Shown here one piece after another: positions 26,206 to 36,900 of a stretch of DNA of 64,000 bases (positions are counted from its first letter, which is position 1; each line of letters opens with the position of its first letter). Below the pieces are notes generated by a model, which saw only the letters and a program-made list of their open reading frames with translations, was not told the origin of the DNA and searched no databases. Source of the stretch: Fodinibacter sp963833495. Its GTDB lineage: Bacteria > Actinomycetota > Actinomycetes > Actinomycetales > Dermatophilaceae. The stretch is taken from positions 62,001 through 126,000 of the forward strand of contig CAWHYJ010000016.1 of assembly GCA_963833495.1 (NCBI GenBank), read 5' to 3'. The position numbers were made by a program, and so were the translations under genes.

Positions 26206-27770
26206 GCACGGCATCCGCGTCGGCGACCACGCCCGACCTGCACTACGGGCAGACCTGGCCCACCCTCGACGTCTTCGGCGTGCTCGCCCGCGACCGCCGC
26301 GTCATCCCGGTCGTGCGGCGCCTGATGGGCGACGCCGAGACCCCGGTCGGCGTCTACCGCAAGCTCGCCGGTGACCGGCCGGGCACCTTCCTCCTCGAGT
26401 CGGCCGAGCACGGTGGCGTCTGGTCGCGCTGGTCGATCGTCGGGGCCGCGAGCCGGGCCACCCTCACCGAGCGCGACGGCCTGGCCCACTGGGTCGGCGA
26501 GCCCCCGGTCGGGGTGCCGACCACCGGCCTGGCCACCGAGGCGCTGCGCGGCACCATGGAGGCCCTGGCCACCGAGCCGATCGCCGGGCTCCCGCCGCTG
26601 ACCGGCGGCATGGTCGGCGCGATCACCTACGACGCCGTGCGCCGCTGGGAGAAGGTGCCGAGCACCACCCCCGACGAGCTCGAGCTGCCCGAGCTCGCCC
26701 TGATGCTCGCCACCGACCTCGCGGTGCTCGACCACACCGACGGCTCCATCCTGCTCGTGGCCAACGCCGTCAACTACGACGACACCGACGAGCGCGTCGA
26801 GCTCGCCTGGGCGGATGCCGTGGAGCGGCTCGACGCGATGACCCGTGCGCTGGCCGCCCCGGCCGAGAGCACGGTCGCCGTGGTCGACACCGAGGCCGTC
26901 GACGAGGCCATGGCCCGGGTGCGCTCGAACACCACCCGCGAGCGCTACGAAGAGGTCGTCGAGCTCGCCAAGGAGGACATCCGCGCCGGCGAGGTGTTCC
27001 AGGTCGTTCTCTCGCAACGGTTCTCGATGGACTGCGACGCCGACCCGCTCGACGTCTACCGGGCCCTGCGCGCCGGCAACCCGAGCCCCTACATGTACCT
27101 GTTCCGCCTCCCGCACCCCGACGGCTCGTCGTACGCCGTCGTCGGCAGCAGCCCCGAGGCGCTCGTGCGGGTGACGGGGGAGCGGGCCATCACCCACCCG
27201 ATCGCCGGGTCGCGCCCGCGCGGCAAGACCCCCGAGGACGACGTGCGCCTGGCCGAGGAGCTGCTCGCCGACCCCAAGGAGCGCTCCGAGCACGTCATGC
27301 TCGTCGACCTCGGCCGCAACGACCTGCAGCGGGTGTGCCGCCCCGGAACCGTCGACGTCGTCGAGTTCATGGATGTGCGCCGCTACAGCCACGTCATGCA
27401 CATCGAGTCGACCGTCGTCGGCGACACCCGCCCCGGCGTCAGCGCCTACGACGTGCTGGTGTCGACCTTCCCGGCGGGCACCCTCTCCGGCGCCCCGAAG
27501 CCCCGCGCCCTCGCTCTCATCGAGCACTACGAGCCCTCGCGGCGGGGCGTCTACGGCGGGGTGGTCGGCTACCTCGACTTCCACGGCGACCTCGACATGG
27601 CCATCGCCATCCGCACGGCGGTCGTCAAGGACGGCGTCGCCCACGTGCAGGCCGGCGCCGGCATCGTCGCCGACTCGGTACCCGCGCGTGAGTTCGAGGA
27701 GTGCGTGCACAAGGCCACCGCGGCGCTGCGCGCGGTCGCCACGGCCGGGGCGATGCAGGTCGTCACGTGA
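26202..27770 (+). CDS. trpE: anthranilate synthase component I
   Basis: First step of tryptophan synthesis: chorismate to anthranilate, with glutamine-derived ammonia from TrpG. At 522 residues it has the N-terminal regulatory part with the feedback-site motif LLESAEHGGVWSRWSIVG. The chorismate-binding domain includes GEVFQVVLSQRF, PIAGSRPRGKTPEDD, SERSEHVMLVDLGRND-like sequence, and FPAGTLSGAPKPRALALIE. trpG and trpD are not in the window. The start overlaps hisI by 4 bases, and the stop overlaps the trp-associated membrane protein. Confidence 0.96.
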   Translation: MSTASASATTPDLHYGQTWPTLDVFGVLARDRRVIPVVRRLMGDAETPVGVYRKLAGDRPGTFLLESAEHGGVWSRWSIVGAASRATLTERDGLAHWVGEPPVGVPTTGLATEALRGTMEALATEPIAGLPPLTGGMVGAITYDAVRRWEKVPSTTPDELELPELALMLATDLAVLDHTDGSILLVANAVNYDDTDERVELAWADAVERLDAMTRALAAPAESTVAVVDTEAVDEAMARVRSNTTRERYEEVVELAKEDIRAGEVFQVVLSQRFSMDCDADPLDVYRALRAGNPSPYMYLFRLPHPDGSSYAVVGSSPEALVRVTGERAITHPIAGSRPRGKTPEDDVRLAEELLADPKERSEHVMLVDLGRNDLQRVCRPGTVDVVEFMDVRRYSHVMHIESTVVGDTRPGVSAYDVLVSTFPAGTLSGAPKPRALALIEHYEPSRRGVYGGVVGYLDFHGDLDMAIAIRTAVVKDGVAHVQAGAGIVADSVPAREFEECVHKATAALRAVATAGAMQVVT

Positions 27771-28369
27771 GGCGGCTGTCGTCCAAGGGCGGGGTCGTGC
27801 TGCTGGCGCTGCTCGGCGCCGGCCTGCTGCTGGTGAGCGCGTTCCGGCCCTGGGTCACCGGCTCGGTCGACGACGTGCTCGGCGCCACGGCACTCAGCGC
27901 GACCGGGGCCGAGGTCGCCCCCGGCCTGAGCGCGGTCGCCCTGGCCATCGCCGCCGCCGCGATCGCGATGGTGGCCGCCGGGCGCATCGCCCGCACGGTC
28001 GCCGTCGTCGCGTATGCCGTGTGCGTCGCGGCCGCCGTCGGCCTCGCGGTGCGCGTGCTGCTCGACCCCGAGGGCGTGCTCGGACCCGTCGCGGCGTCGC
28101 GGGTCGGCCGCACCGGCTCGGTCGAGACCGTCGCCGACACGACCGTCTGGCCCTGGGTGGCGTTGCTGGCGAGCGCCATCGCGCTGCTCGGCCTGGTCGG
28201 TGCACTGGTCGGCATGCGCCGCTGGGGCGGGCCGACCCGGCGCTACGAGGTGCCCGACGGCAGCACCGCCGTCGCGGCCGGGCCGCGGGGCGAGCGGGTC
28301 GCGAGCGACTGGGACGAGCTCAGCTCCGGGCGTGACCCGACCGATGTGGGTCCGGACGCCCCGACCTGA
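27767..28369 (+). CDS. Trp biosynthesis-associated membrane protein (TIGR02234 family)
   Basis: A 200-residue protein of the actinobacterial family found only beside trp genes. It has four membrane spans: GGVVLLALLGAGLLLVSAF, LSAVALAIAAAAIAMVAAG, VAVVAYAVCVAAAVGLAV and VALLASAIALLGLVGALVG. A periplasmic-side loop after helix 1 carries the typical RPWVTG. The C-terminal tail is charged. The biochemical role is unknown. The GTG at 27767 overlaps the trpE stop by 4 bases. Confidence 0.9.
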   Translation: MRRLSSKGGVVLLALLGAGLLLVSAFRPWVTGSVDDVLGATALSATGAEVAPGLSAVALAIAAAAIAMVAAGRIARTVAVVAYAVCVAAAVGLAVRVLLDPEGVLGPVAASRVGRTGSVETVADTTVWPWVALLASAIALLGLVGALVGMRRWGGPTRRYEVPDGSTAVAAGPRGERVASDWDELSSGRDPTDVGPDAPT

Positions 28370-28422
28370 CAGAATCGACCGGGAGCCAACGGGTCACCGA
28401 CCCCTGCCAGAAAGTTGACGGT

Positions 28423-28653
28423 ATGAGCGAGCACGACGACAACCACGGGCACAGCGTTGCCGCCTGGACCGCGGTGATCATCCTCATCGTCGCCGCGGCG
28501 ATCATGTCGTTCGCGGTGCTCTTCCCGAACGGCTGGGTCTTCGCCGGGGGAGCCGTGCTGGTGCTCGTCGGGGTCATCGCCGGCAAGGTGCTGTCGATGG
28601 CCGGCTACGGCTCGGCCCAGCGCGACCGCGACGAGGACCCCTCCATCCGCTGA
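28423..28653 (+). CDS. HGxxPAAW family small membrane protein
   Basis: A 76-residue protein with the family signature HGHSVAAW (HGxxPAAW, here Val for Pro), followed by two membrane helices (TAVIILIVAAAIMSFAVLF and VFAGGAVLVLVGVIAGKVL). These small actinobacterial proteins sit between trpE and trpC in many genomes and have no known role. It is preceded by a 53-base gap and followed 13 bases later by trpC. Confidence 0.88.
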   Translation: MSEHDDNHGHSVAAWTAVIILIVAAAIMSFAVLFPNGWVFAGGAVLVLVGVIAGKVLSMAGYGSAQRDRDEDPSIR

Positions 28654-28666
28654 TGGCGACCGCACC

Positions 28667-29492
28667 GTGACCACCGTCCTGGACTCCATCGTCGCCGGGG
28701 TCCGCGAGGACCTCGCCCTTCGCGAGCGGCGCACCTCGCTGTCCGACGTCGAGCAGGTCGTGCACAACACCCGGCCGGCCATCGACGCCGATGCCGTGCT
28801 GCGCCGCCCCGGCCTGTCGCTCATCGCCGAGGTCAAGCGGGCCAGCCCGAGCAAGGGCGCGCTGTCCGACATCCCCGACCCGGCGGCCCTGGCGGTGGCC
28901 TACGAGGCCGGGGGAGCCTCGGCCGTCTCGGTGCTCACCGAGCAGCGCCGCTTCGGAGGCAGTCTCGACGACCTCGACGCCGTGCGCGCCGCGGTGGGGG
29001 TGCCGGTGCTGCGCAAGGACTTCGTGGTCACCGACTACCAGGTGTGGGAGGCCCGCGCCCACGGCGCCGACCTCGTGCTGCTCATCGTCGCGGCCCTCAC
29101 CGACGGCGAGCTGGCGGCCCTGCTCGCCCGGGTGCACGAGCTCGGCATGACCGCGCTGGTCGAGGTGCACGACGAGGTCGAGACCCAGCGGGCCATCGAC
29201 GCCGGCGCCCGGGTCATCGGCGTCAACGCCCGCAACCTCAAGACGCTCGAGATCCACCCCGAGACCTTCTCCCGGTTACGCCCCCTCATCCCGCAGGGCT
29301 GCGTCACCGTCGCCGAGTCCGGGATCCCCGATGCGGCGACGGCCGCCGCCTACGCCGAGCAGGGCGCCGACGCCGTGCTCGTGGGCGAGGCGCTGGTGCG
29401 CACCGGCGACCCGCGCGCCGGGGCGGCGTCCATCGTCGCGGCCGGCGCCCCACGCACCCACACCACCATGCCTTCCACCACCAAGGACCCTC

Positions 29493-29500
<8 letters not shown>
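28667..29500 (+). CDS. trpC: indole-3-glycerol phosphate synthase
   Basis: Closes the indole ring of the anthranilate-derived carboxyphenylaminodeoxyribulose phosphate. The 277-residue TIM barrel has LIAEVKRASPSKGALSDIPD (catalytic Glu and Lys), SVLTEQRRFGGSLDDL, VPVLRKDFVVTDYQVWEARA (second catalytic Lys), VIGVNARNLKTLEI and VAESGIPDAA. The C-terminus extends about 15 residues past the barrel and its coding sequence supplies the trpB ribosome site. No fused TrpF. Confidence 0.96.
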
Positions 29501-30739
<1,239 letters not shown>

Positions 30740-30743
<4 letters not shown>

Positions 30744-31552
30744 CCACCACGGTGCGCGGGGTCGAGGAGGTGCTGCGCCGCTGCCGCGACGAGGGCCGCG
30801 CCGCGCTGGTGGGCTACCTGCCGGTCGGGTTCCCGACCGTCGAGGGCTCGCTCGAGGCGATGCGCGTGCTCGTCGAGGCCGGCTGCGACATCGTCGAGGT
30901 GGGCGTGCCCTACAGCGACCCGCTGATGGACGGCCCGGTCATCCAGCACGCCGCCGCCACGGCGCTGGCCGGCGGCAGCCGGGTCGACGACGTCTTCCGA
31001 GCCACGGCCGCCGTGCGCGACGCCGGCGGCACCCCGCTGGTCATGACCTACTGGAACCTCGTGCTGCACCGGGGGGTCGAGCGCTTCGCCGCCGACCTCG
31101 CCGCGCACGGTGGCGCCGGGCTCATCACGCCCGACCTCATCCCGGAGGAGGCGCAGGACTGGATCGCCGCCAGCGACGAGCACGGCCTCGACCGGGTGTT
31201 CCTCGTGGCGCCCTCGTCCACCCCCGAGCGGCTCACCAAGGTCACCGCCGCGTGCCGCGGGTTCGTCTACGCGGCATCCACGATGGGTGTCACCGGCGCC
31301 CGGACGAGCGTCGACAGCGATGCGGCCGGGCTGGTCGCGCGCACTCGCGCAGTCACCGACCTGCCGGTGTGCGTCGGGCTCGGGGTGTCCACCGGGGCGC
31401 AGGCCGCCGAGCTGGCCGCCTACGCCGACGGTGTCATCGTGGGGTCCGCGCTGGTGCGCACTCTCACAGGAGACGGGGAACTCGGCGACCGGCTCGAGGC
31501 GTTGCGCGCACTGACGGCCGAGCTGGCCGACGGAGTGAGGACGACACGATGA
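30740..31552 (+). CDS. trpA: tryptophan synthase alpha chain
   Basis: Cleaves indole-3-glycerol phosphate and channels indole to TrpB. The 270-residue barrel contains LVGYLPVGFPTVEGSLEAM, DIVEVGVPYSDPLMDGPVIQ with the catalytic Glu, and GAGLITPDLIPEEA, with VCVGLGVSTGAQAAEL as the phosphate site. One atypical feature: the usual catalytic Asp segment PDLP(Y/P)EE reads PDLIPEEA, but the Asp is kept. The start overlaps trpB by 4 bases (GTGA), and the next gene overlaps its stop by 4. Confidence 0.96.
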
Positions 31553-32067
31553 GCACCGAGATGGACGGCGCGGCCCCGGTGGTCACCGACGAACCCTCGC
31601 CGGGCCGCGAGCGACTGCTCGACGTCGTGGGCACCATTGCCCGGCTCTTCCTCGGTGTGGTGCTCATCTGGGCCGGCGCGAGCAAGGTGGGGCACCCGCT
31701 CACCGCCCAGCGTGCGGTGCAGGCCTACGAGATCTTCCCCGACGGCATGGCCAACACCATCGGGCTGGCGCTGCCCTTCCTCGAGATCATCCTGGGCGTG
31801 CTGCTCGTGCTCGGCCTGTTCACCCGGCCGGTCGCCATCGCCTCGACGCTGCTCATGGTGGCGTTCATCATCGGCATCTCCCAGGCCTGGGCCCGTGGCC
31901 TCACGATCGACTGCGGCTGCTTCGGCGGCGGCGGCGAGATCGGCGCCAAGAGCACCACCTACCCGCTGGACATCGCCCGGGACACCCTCTTCGCCCTCGC
32001 CGGAGCGTGGCTGTGGTGGCGCCCACGCACCCTGGCGTCGCTCGACAGCTACCTGTTCGGACACTGA
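31549..32067 (+). CDS. MauE/DoxX-like membrane protein
   Basis: A 172-residue protein with four membrane helices (ARLFLGVVLIWAGASKVGHP, ALPFLEIILGVLLVLGLF, PVAIASTLLMVAFIIGISQA and a final one). The motif DCGCFGGGGEIG between helices 3 and 4 supplies a cysteine pair of the kind seen in MauE-type DsbB-like redox proteins. It overlaps trpA by 4 bases and is followed 18 bases later by a DsbA-like protein, so it probably re-oxidises or reduces that partner across the membrane. I infer this from gene order and motif only. Confidence 0.83.
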   Translation: MSTEMDGAAPVVTDEPSPGRERLLDVVGTIARLFLGVVLIWAGASKVGHPLTAQRAVQAYEIFPDGMANTIGLALPFLEIILGVLLVLGLFTRPVAIASTLLMVAFIIGISQAWARGLTIDCGCFGGGGEIGAKSTTYPLDIARDTLFALAGAWLWWRPRTLASLDSYLFGH

Positions 32068-32085
32068 AGGAGACCCTGAGCCACC

Positions 32086-32856
32086 ATGGCCAAGAAGCAG
32101 ACCACCCCGCCGGCCTCGGCACGACAGGCCAAGATCCAGGCCGCCTCGGGCTCCTCGGGAGGTGGGGCGAACAAGATCGTCGTCGCCACCGTCGTGGCGG
32201 TCGTCGCGATCATCGCCATCGTCGGCGGCGTCATCTGGTCGCAGAGCCAGAAGCAGGCGGCCACCGGCACGTCCACCGCGGTGCCGGCCGGCGCGGCCAT
32301 GGGCAAGGGCTACCCCGCGTTCGCCACCGCCACGCCGGCGGCGGGCGTGCCCACGGTCGACCTCTACGAGGACTTCCAGTGCCCGATCTGCGCCCAGTTC
32401 GAGCAGGCGCTCGGCTCGACCTTCCAGGACCTCGCGGCGCAGGGCAAGCTCAAGCTCAACTACCACGTGCTGAACTTCCTCGACGACAAGACCGGCGCGA
32501 AGAACTCCACCCCGGCCGCCAACGGTGCCTTCTGCGCCTCGAGCCTGGGCAAGTTCCAGGAGTTCCACAACGCGGTCTTCGCCAGCCAGGTGCCCGAGGG
32601 CCAGGACGTCACCGACGCCGAGCTCGGCGCCTGGGCGACCACGGCCGGCATCACCGGTGACTCCCTGGCCACGTGGAAGAAGTGCGTGGCCGACGACACC
32701 TACACCAAGTACGTCACCTCGGTGAACGAGGCCGCCTTCAAGATCCCCAACTTCCAGGGCACGCCCACCGTGGCGATCAACGGCACGACCGTCGACCTCA
32801 ACACGATCAAGACCCCCGAGCTGCTGACCCAGGCGATCCAGAACGCCACCCAGTGA
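32086..32856 (+). CDS. membrane-anchored DsbA family thioredoxin-fold protein
   Basis: A 256-residue protein. A basic N-terminus is followed by one membrane anchor (residues 31-53, IVVATVVAVVAIIAIVGGVI). The extracytoplasmic DsbA/thioredoxin domain has the active site Cys99-Pro-Ile-Cys102 in YEDFQCPICAQF and the cis-proline region QGTPTVAINGT. A further pair, Cys in GAFCASSLG and in WKKCVADD, may form a structural disulfide. It probably catalyses disulfide exchange in exported proteins, paired with the MauE-like protein. The lgt GTG overlaps its stop by 4 bases. Confidence 0.9.
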   Translation: MAKKQTTPPASARQAKIQAASGSSGGGANKIVVATVVAVVAIIAIVGGVIWSQSQKQAATGTSTAVPAGAAMGKGYPAFATATPAAGVPTVDLYEDFQCPICAQFEQALGSTFQDLAAQGKLKLNYHVLNFLDDKTGAKNSTPAANGAFCASSLGKFQEFHNAVFASQVPEGQDVTDAELGAWATTAGITGDSLATWKKCVADDTYTKYVTSVNEAAFKIPNFQGTPTVAINGTTVDLNTIKTPELLTQAIQNATQ

Positions 32857-33821
32857 TCTCGTACCTCCCCAGCCCCACCGTCGGGGTCTTCACGCTCGGG
32901 CCTCTCCCGATCCGGATGTACGCCATGTGCATCCTGGCCGGCATCATCCTGGCCGTCTGGCTCACCGGCCGCCGGCTCGTCCCCCGCGGTGGCGAGCCGG
33001 GGCAGGCCCTCGACGTCGCGGCCTGGGGCGTGCTGTTCGGCATCGTCGGTGGCCGCCTCTACCACGTCATCACCACGCCAGGGCCCTACTGGGGTGCGGG
33101 CGGCCACCCGCTCGACGCGCTGAAGATCTGGAACGGCGGCCTGGGCATCTGGGGCGCCATCGCGCTGGGCGCGCTCGGCGTCTACATCGGCTGCCGGCGC
33201 GCGGGCATCAGCTTCCTCACCTTCACGGATGCCGCCGTGCCCGGCGTCGCGTTCGCGCAGGCCATCGGCCGGTTCGGCAACTGGTTCAACAACGAGCTCT
33301 ACGGCGGGCCGACGACCCTGCCCTGGGGCCTGGAGATCCACAAGTGGGACCAGGCGGCGGGTCGCGCCGTGGTCGACGCGACCGGCAAGCCGGTGCTGCT
33401 CGGCGTCTTCCAGCCGACCTTCCTCTACGAGTCGATCTTCCTGGTGCTGCTCGGCACCTTCCTGCTGGTCGTCGACAGGCGGCGCACGCTCGCCCCCGGC
33501 CAGCTGATGGGGCTCTACGTGGCGGGCTACCCGGTGGGCCGCATCGTCATCGAGAAGATGCGAACCGACGAGGCCGAGCTGATCTTCGGCCAGCGGCTCA
33601 ACGTGTGGACCAGCATCGTGGTGTTCCTGCTGGGCGTCTGGATCTTCTGGTACACGGGCCGTCGCGCGGCGCGGGCGGCTGCCGACGCACCGGCGGAGGA
33701 TGCCGGCGACGCCCAGGCGGTGGATGCCGATGACAGCCCCTCGGATGCCGGTGAGCCACCCGACGACGTCGCCCCGCCGGCCGCGTCCGGTGAGACGCCC
33801 AAGTCCCAGGATGTGGGATAG
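32853..33821 (+). CDS. lgt: phosphatidylglycerol-prolipoprotein diacylglyceryl transferase
   Basis: Adds diacylglycerol to the lipobox cysteine of prelipoproteins in the membrane. The 322-residue protein has about seven membrane spans and the Lgt signature GRFGNWFNNELYGGPTTLPW, plus VLFGIVGGRLYHVITTP (His and Arg of the active site) and YVAGYPVGRIVIEKMRTDE. A 55-residue acidic Ala/Asp/Pro tail (DAPAEDAGDAQAVDADD) extends the C-terminus, common in actinobacterial Lgt. It ends the trp-to-lgt run of overlapping genes. Confidence 0.95.
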   Translation: MISYLPSPTVGVFTLGPLPIRMYAMCILAGIILAVWLTGRRLVPRGGEPGQALDVAAWGVLFGIVGGRLYHVITTPGPYWGAGGHPLDALKIWNGGLGIWGAIALGALGVYIGCRRAGISFLTFTDAAVPGVAFAQAIGRFGNWFNNELYGGPTTLPWGLEIHKWDQAAGRAVVDATGKPVLLGVFQPTFLYESIFLVLLGTFLLVVDRRRTLAPGQLMGLYVAGYPVGRIVIEKMRTDEAELIFGQRLNVWTSIVVFLLGVWIFWYTGRRAARAAADAPAEDAGDAQAVDADDSPSDAGEPPDDVAPPAASGETPKSQDVG

Positions 33822-33950
33822 CGAGGTTCGAATGGCAAGACGCGGAGGGTGCCGGATATCCTTCCGGGGACGTGGCCAGAGCCGTCCGCGCCTGACCTTG
33901 CCGTGCCCGGTCCGCTCTGCGGCCGACGACCCCGAGGACGGTGATGCGAC

Positions 33951-36900
33951 GTGACCGTCGCCCGCTTCTCCGCCCAGCCCGCCGACACCGGCCTGTACCG
34001 CCGCGAGCACGAGCACGACGCCTGCGGTGTGGCCATGGTGGCGACGATGCGGGGCACTGCCGGCCACGACATCGTCGTCCACGCCCTCGACGCCCTGCGC
34101 AACCTCGACCACCGCGGCGCCACCGGCGCCGACCCGTTGGTCGGTGACGGCGCCGGCATCCTCACCCAGGTGCCCGACGCCTTCTTCCGCGCCGTGCTGG
34201 ATGCCGACCTGCCCCCGGCGGGTGCGTACGCCGTGGGCATGGCCTACCTGCCCGACGACGCCGCCGAGCGCGCCGCCGCCGAGACGCGCATCGCGGACAT
34301 CGCCGCGAGCGAGGGCCTGCGCGTGGTCGCCTGGCGCGACGTGCCGGTGACGCCCGACCTGGTCGGGCGGGCCGCGCTCGAGTGCATGCCGTTCTTCCGC
34401 CAGCTCTTCGTGGCCTCGCAGTCCGGTCTCACCGGCATCGAGCTCGACCGGGTCGCCTTCTGCCTGCGCAAGCGCGCCGAGCACGAGGCCGAGGTCTACT
34501 TCCCCTCGCTGTCGGCCCGCACGGTCGTCTACAAGGGCATGCTCACCACCGGGCAGCTCGAGCCGTTCTTCCCAGACCTGTCCGACGAGCGCTTCGCGTC
34601 CGAGCTCGCCTTGGTGCACTCGCGCTTCTCGACCAACACCTTCCCGAGCTGGCCGCTGGCCCACCCCTACCGGATGATCGCGCACAACGGCGAGATCAAC
34701 ACCGTCAAGGGCAACCGCAACTGGATGCGCGCGCGCGAGAGCCAGATCCGCTCCGACCTCTTCCCGGGCGACCTCGACCGGGTCTTCCCGGTCTGCACGC
34801 CGGGTGCCTCCGACTCCGCCACGTTCGACGAGGTGCTCGAGCTGCTGCACCTCGGCGGCCGGTCGCTGCCGCACGCCGTGCTGATGATGATCCCGGAGGC
34901 CTGGGAGAACCACGCGACGATGGACCCCGCCCGGCGGGCGTTCTACGAGTTCCACTCCACCTTCATGGAGCCGTGGGACGGCCCGGCCTGCGTCACCTTC
35001 ACCGACGGCACGCTCATCGGTGCCGTGCTCGACCGCAACGGCCTGCGCCCGGGCCGCTACTGGGTCACCGACGACGGCCTGGTCGTGCTGGCCTCCGAGG
35101 CCGGCGTGCTCGACATCGAGCCCGAGCGGGTCGTGCGCCGCGGCCGGCTCCAGCCGGGCCGGATGTTCCTCGTCGACACCGCCGCCGGCCGCATCGTCAG
35201 CGACGAGGAGGTCAAGTCCTCCCTCGCCGGTGAGCACCCCTACGAGGAGTGGCTGCACGCCGGGCTGATCGAGCTGGCCGACCTGCCCGAGCGCGAGCAC
35301 ATCATCCACACCCCGGCCTCGGTGGCCCGGCGCCAGCGCACCTTCGGCTACACCGAGGAGGAGCTGAAGATCCTGCTCGCCCCGATGGCGTCCAGCGGTG
35401 GCGAGGCGCTCGGCTCGATGGGCACCGACACCCCGATCGCGGTGCTCTCCGAGCGGCCGCGGATCATCTTCGACTACTTCACCCAGCTCTTCGCGCAGGT
35501 CACGAACCCCCCGCTCGACGCCATCCGCGAGGAGCTCGTCACCTCGCTCGGCAGCTCGATCGGGCCCGAGGGGAACGTGCTGGCCGCCACCCCGGCGCAC
35601 GCGCGCCAGGTGGTGCTGCCGTTCCCGGTCATCGACAACGACGAGCTCGCCAAGATCGTGCACATCAACGCCGACGGCGACCTGCCCGGCTACGGCACGG
35701 TGGTCGTCAAGGGCACCTACGACGTCAACGGTGGAGAGGAGGCGCTGCGCGCCCGGCTGCACGAGATCTTCGCGGAGGTCTCGGAGGCGATCCGCACCGG
35801 CGCCCGCTTCGTCGTGCTCTCCGACCGCGACTCCGACCGCGACCTCGCGCCCATCCCGTCGCTGCTGCTCACCTCCGCCGTTCACCACCACCTGATCCGC
35901 GAGAAGACCCGCACCCAGGTCGGCCTGGTCGTCGAGGCCGGAGACGTGCGCGAGGTGCACCACGTGGCGCTGCTCGTCGGCTACGGTGCCGCGGCGATCA
36001 ACCCCTACCTCGCGATGGAGACCGTCGAGGACATGGTGCGGCACGGCGCCATCACCGCGGTCACCGAGGAGAAGGCCGTCGCCAACCTGATCAAGGCGCT
36101 CGGCAAGGGCGTGCTCAAGGTGATGTCGAAGATGGGCATCTCGACGGTGGCCTCCTACCGCGGCGCCCAGGTCTTCGAGGCGATCGGCCTGTCCCAGGAG
36201 CTCGTCGACGAGTTCTTCACCAGCACCGTCAGCCAGCTCGGCGGGGTCGGGCTCGACGTCATCGCCGCCGAGGTCGCGGCCCGGCACGGGGCCGCCTACC
36301 CGCCCGACGGCATCCGGCAGGCGCACCGCAAGCTGATGGTGGGCGGCGAGTACCAGTGGCGCCGCGAGGGCGAGCCGCACCTGTTCGACCCCGACACCGT
36401 CTTCCGGCTGCAGCACGCCACCCGGGCGCGCCGCTACGACGTCTTCAAGCAGTACACCTCGCGGATCGACGAGCAGTCCGGCCGGCTGATGACGCTGCGC
36501 GGGCTCTTCGAGCTCGGCGGCACCGACCCGCGCCCGCCCGTGCCGCTCGAGGAGGTCGAGCCGGTCAGCTCGATCGTCCAGCGGTTCAACACCGGGGCGA
36601 TGAGCTACGGCTCGATCAGCATGGAGGCGCACGAGACGCTCGCCATCGCGATGAACCGGCTCAAGGCGCGCTCCAACACCGGCGAGGGCGGCGAGGATGC
36701 CGAGCGCCTCATGGACCCCGCGCGCCGTTCCGCCATCAAGCAGGTCGCGTCCGGCCGCTTCGGGGTGACCTCGCTCTACCTCACGCACGCCGACGACATC
36801 CAGATCAAGATGGCGCAGGGTGCCAAGCCGGGGGAGGGCGGCCAGCTGCCCGGCCCCAAGGTCTACCCGTGGATCGCGAAGACGCGGCACTCGACGCCGG

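Noticed and set aside
26150..26210. trp attenuator or leader peptide before trpE
   Set aside because: trpE overlaps hisI by 4 bases, leaving no room for a leader; no Trp-rich short peptide was seen.
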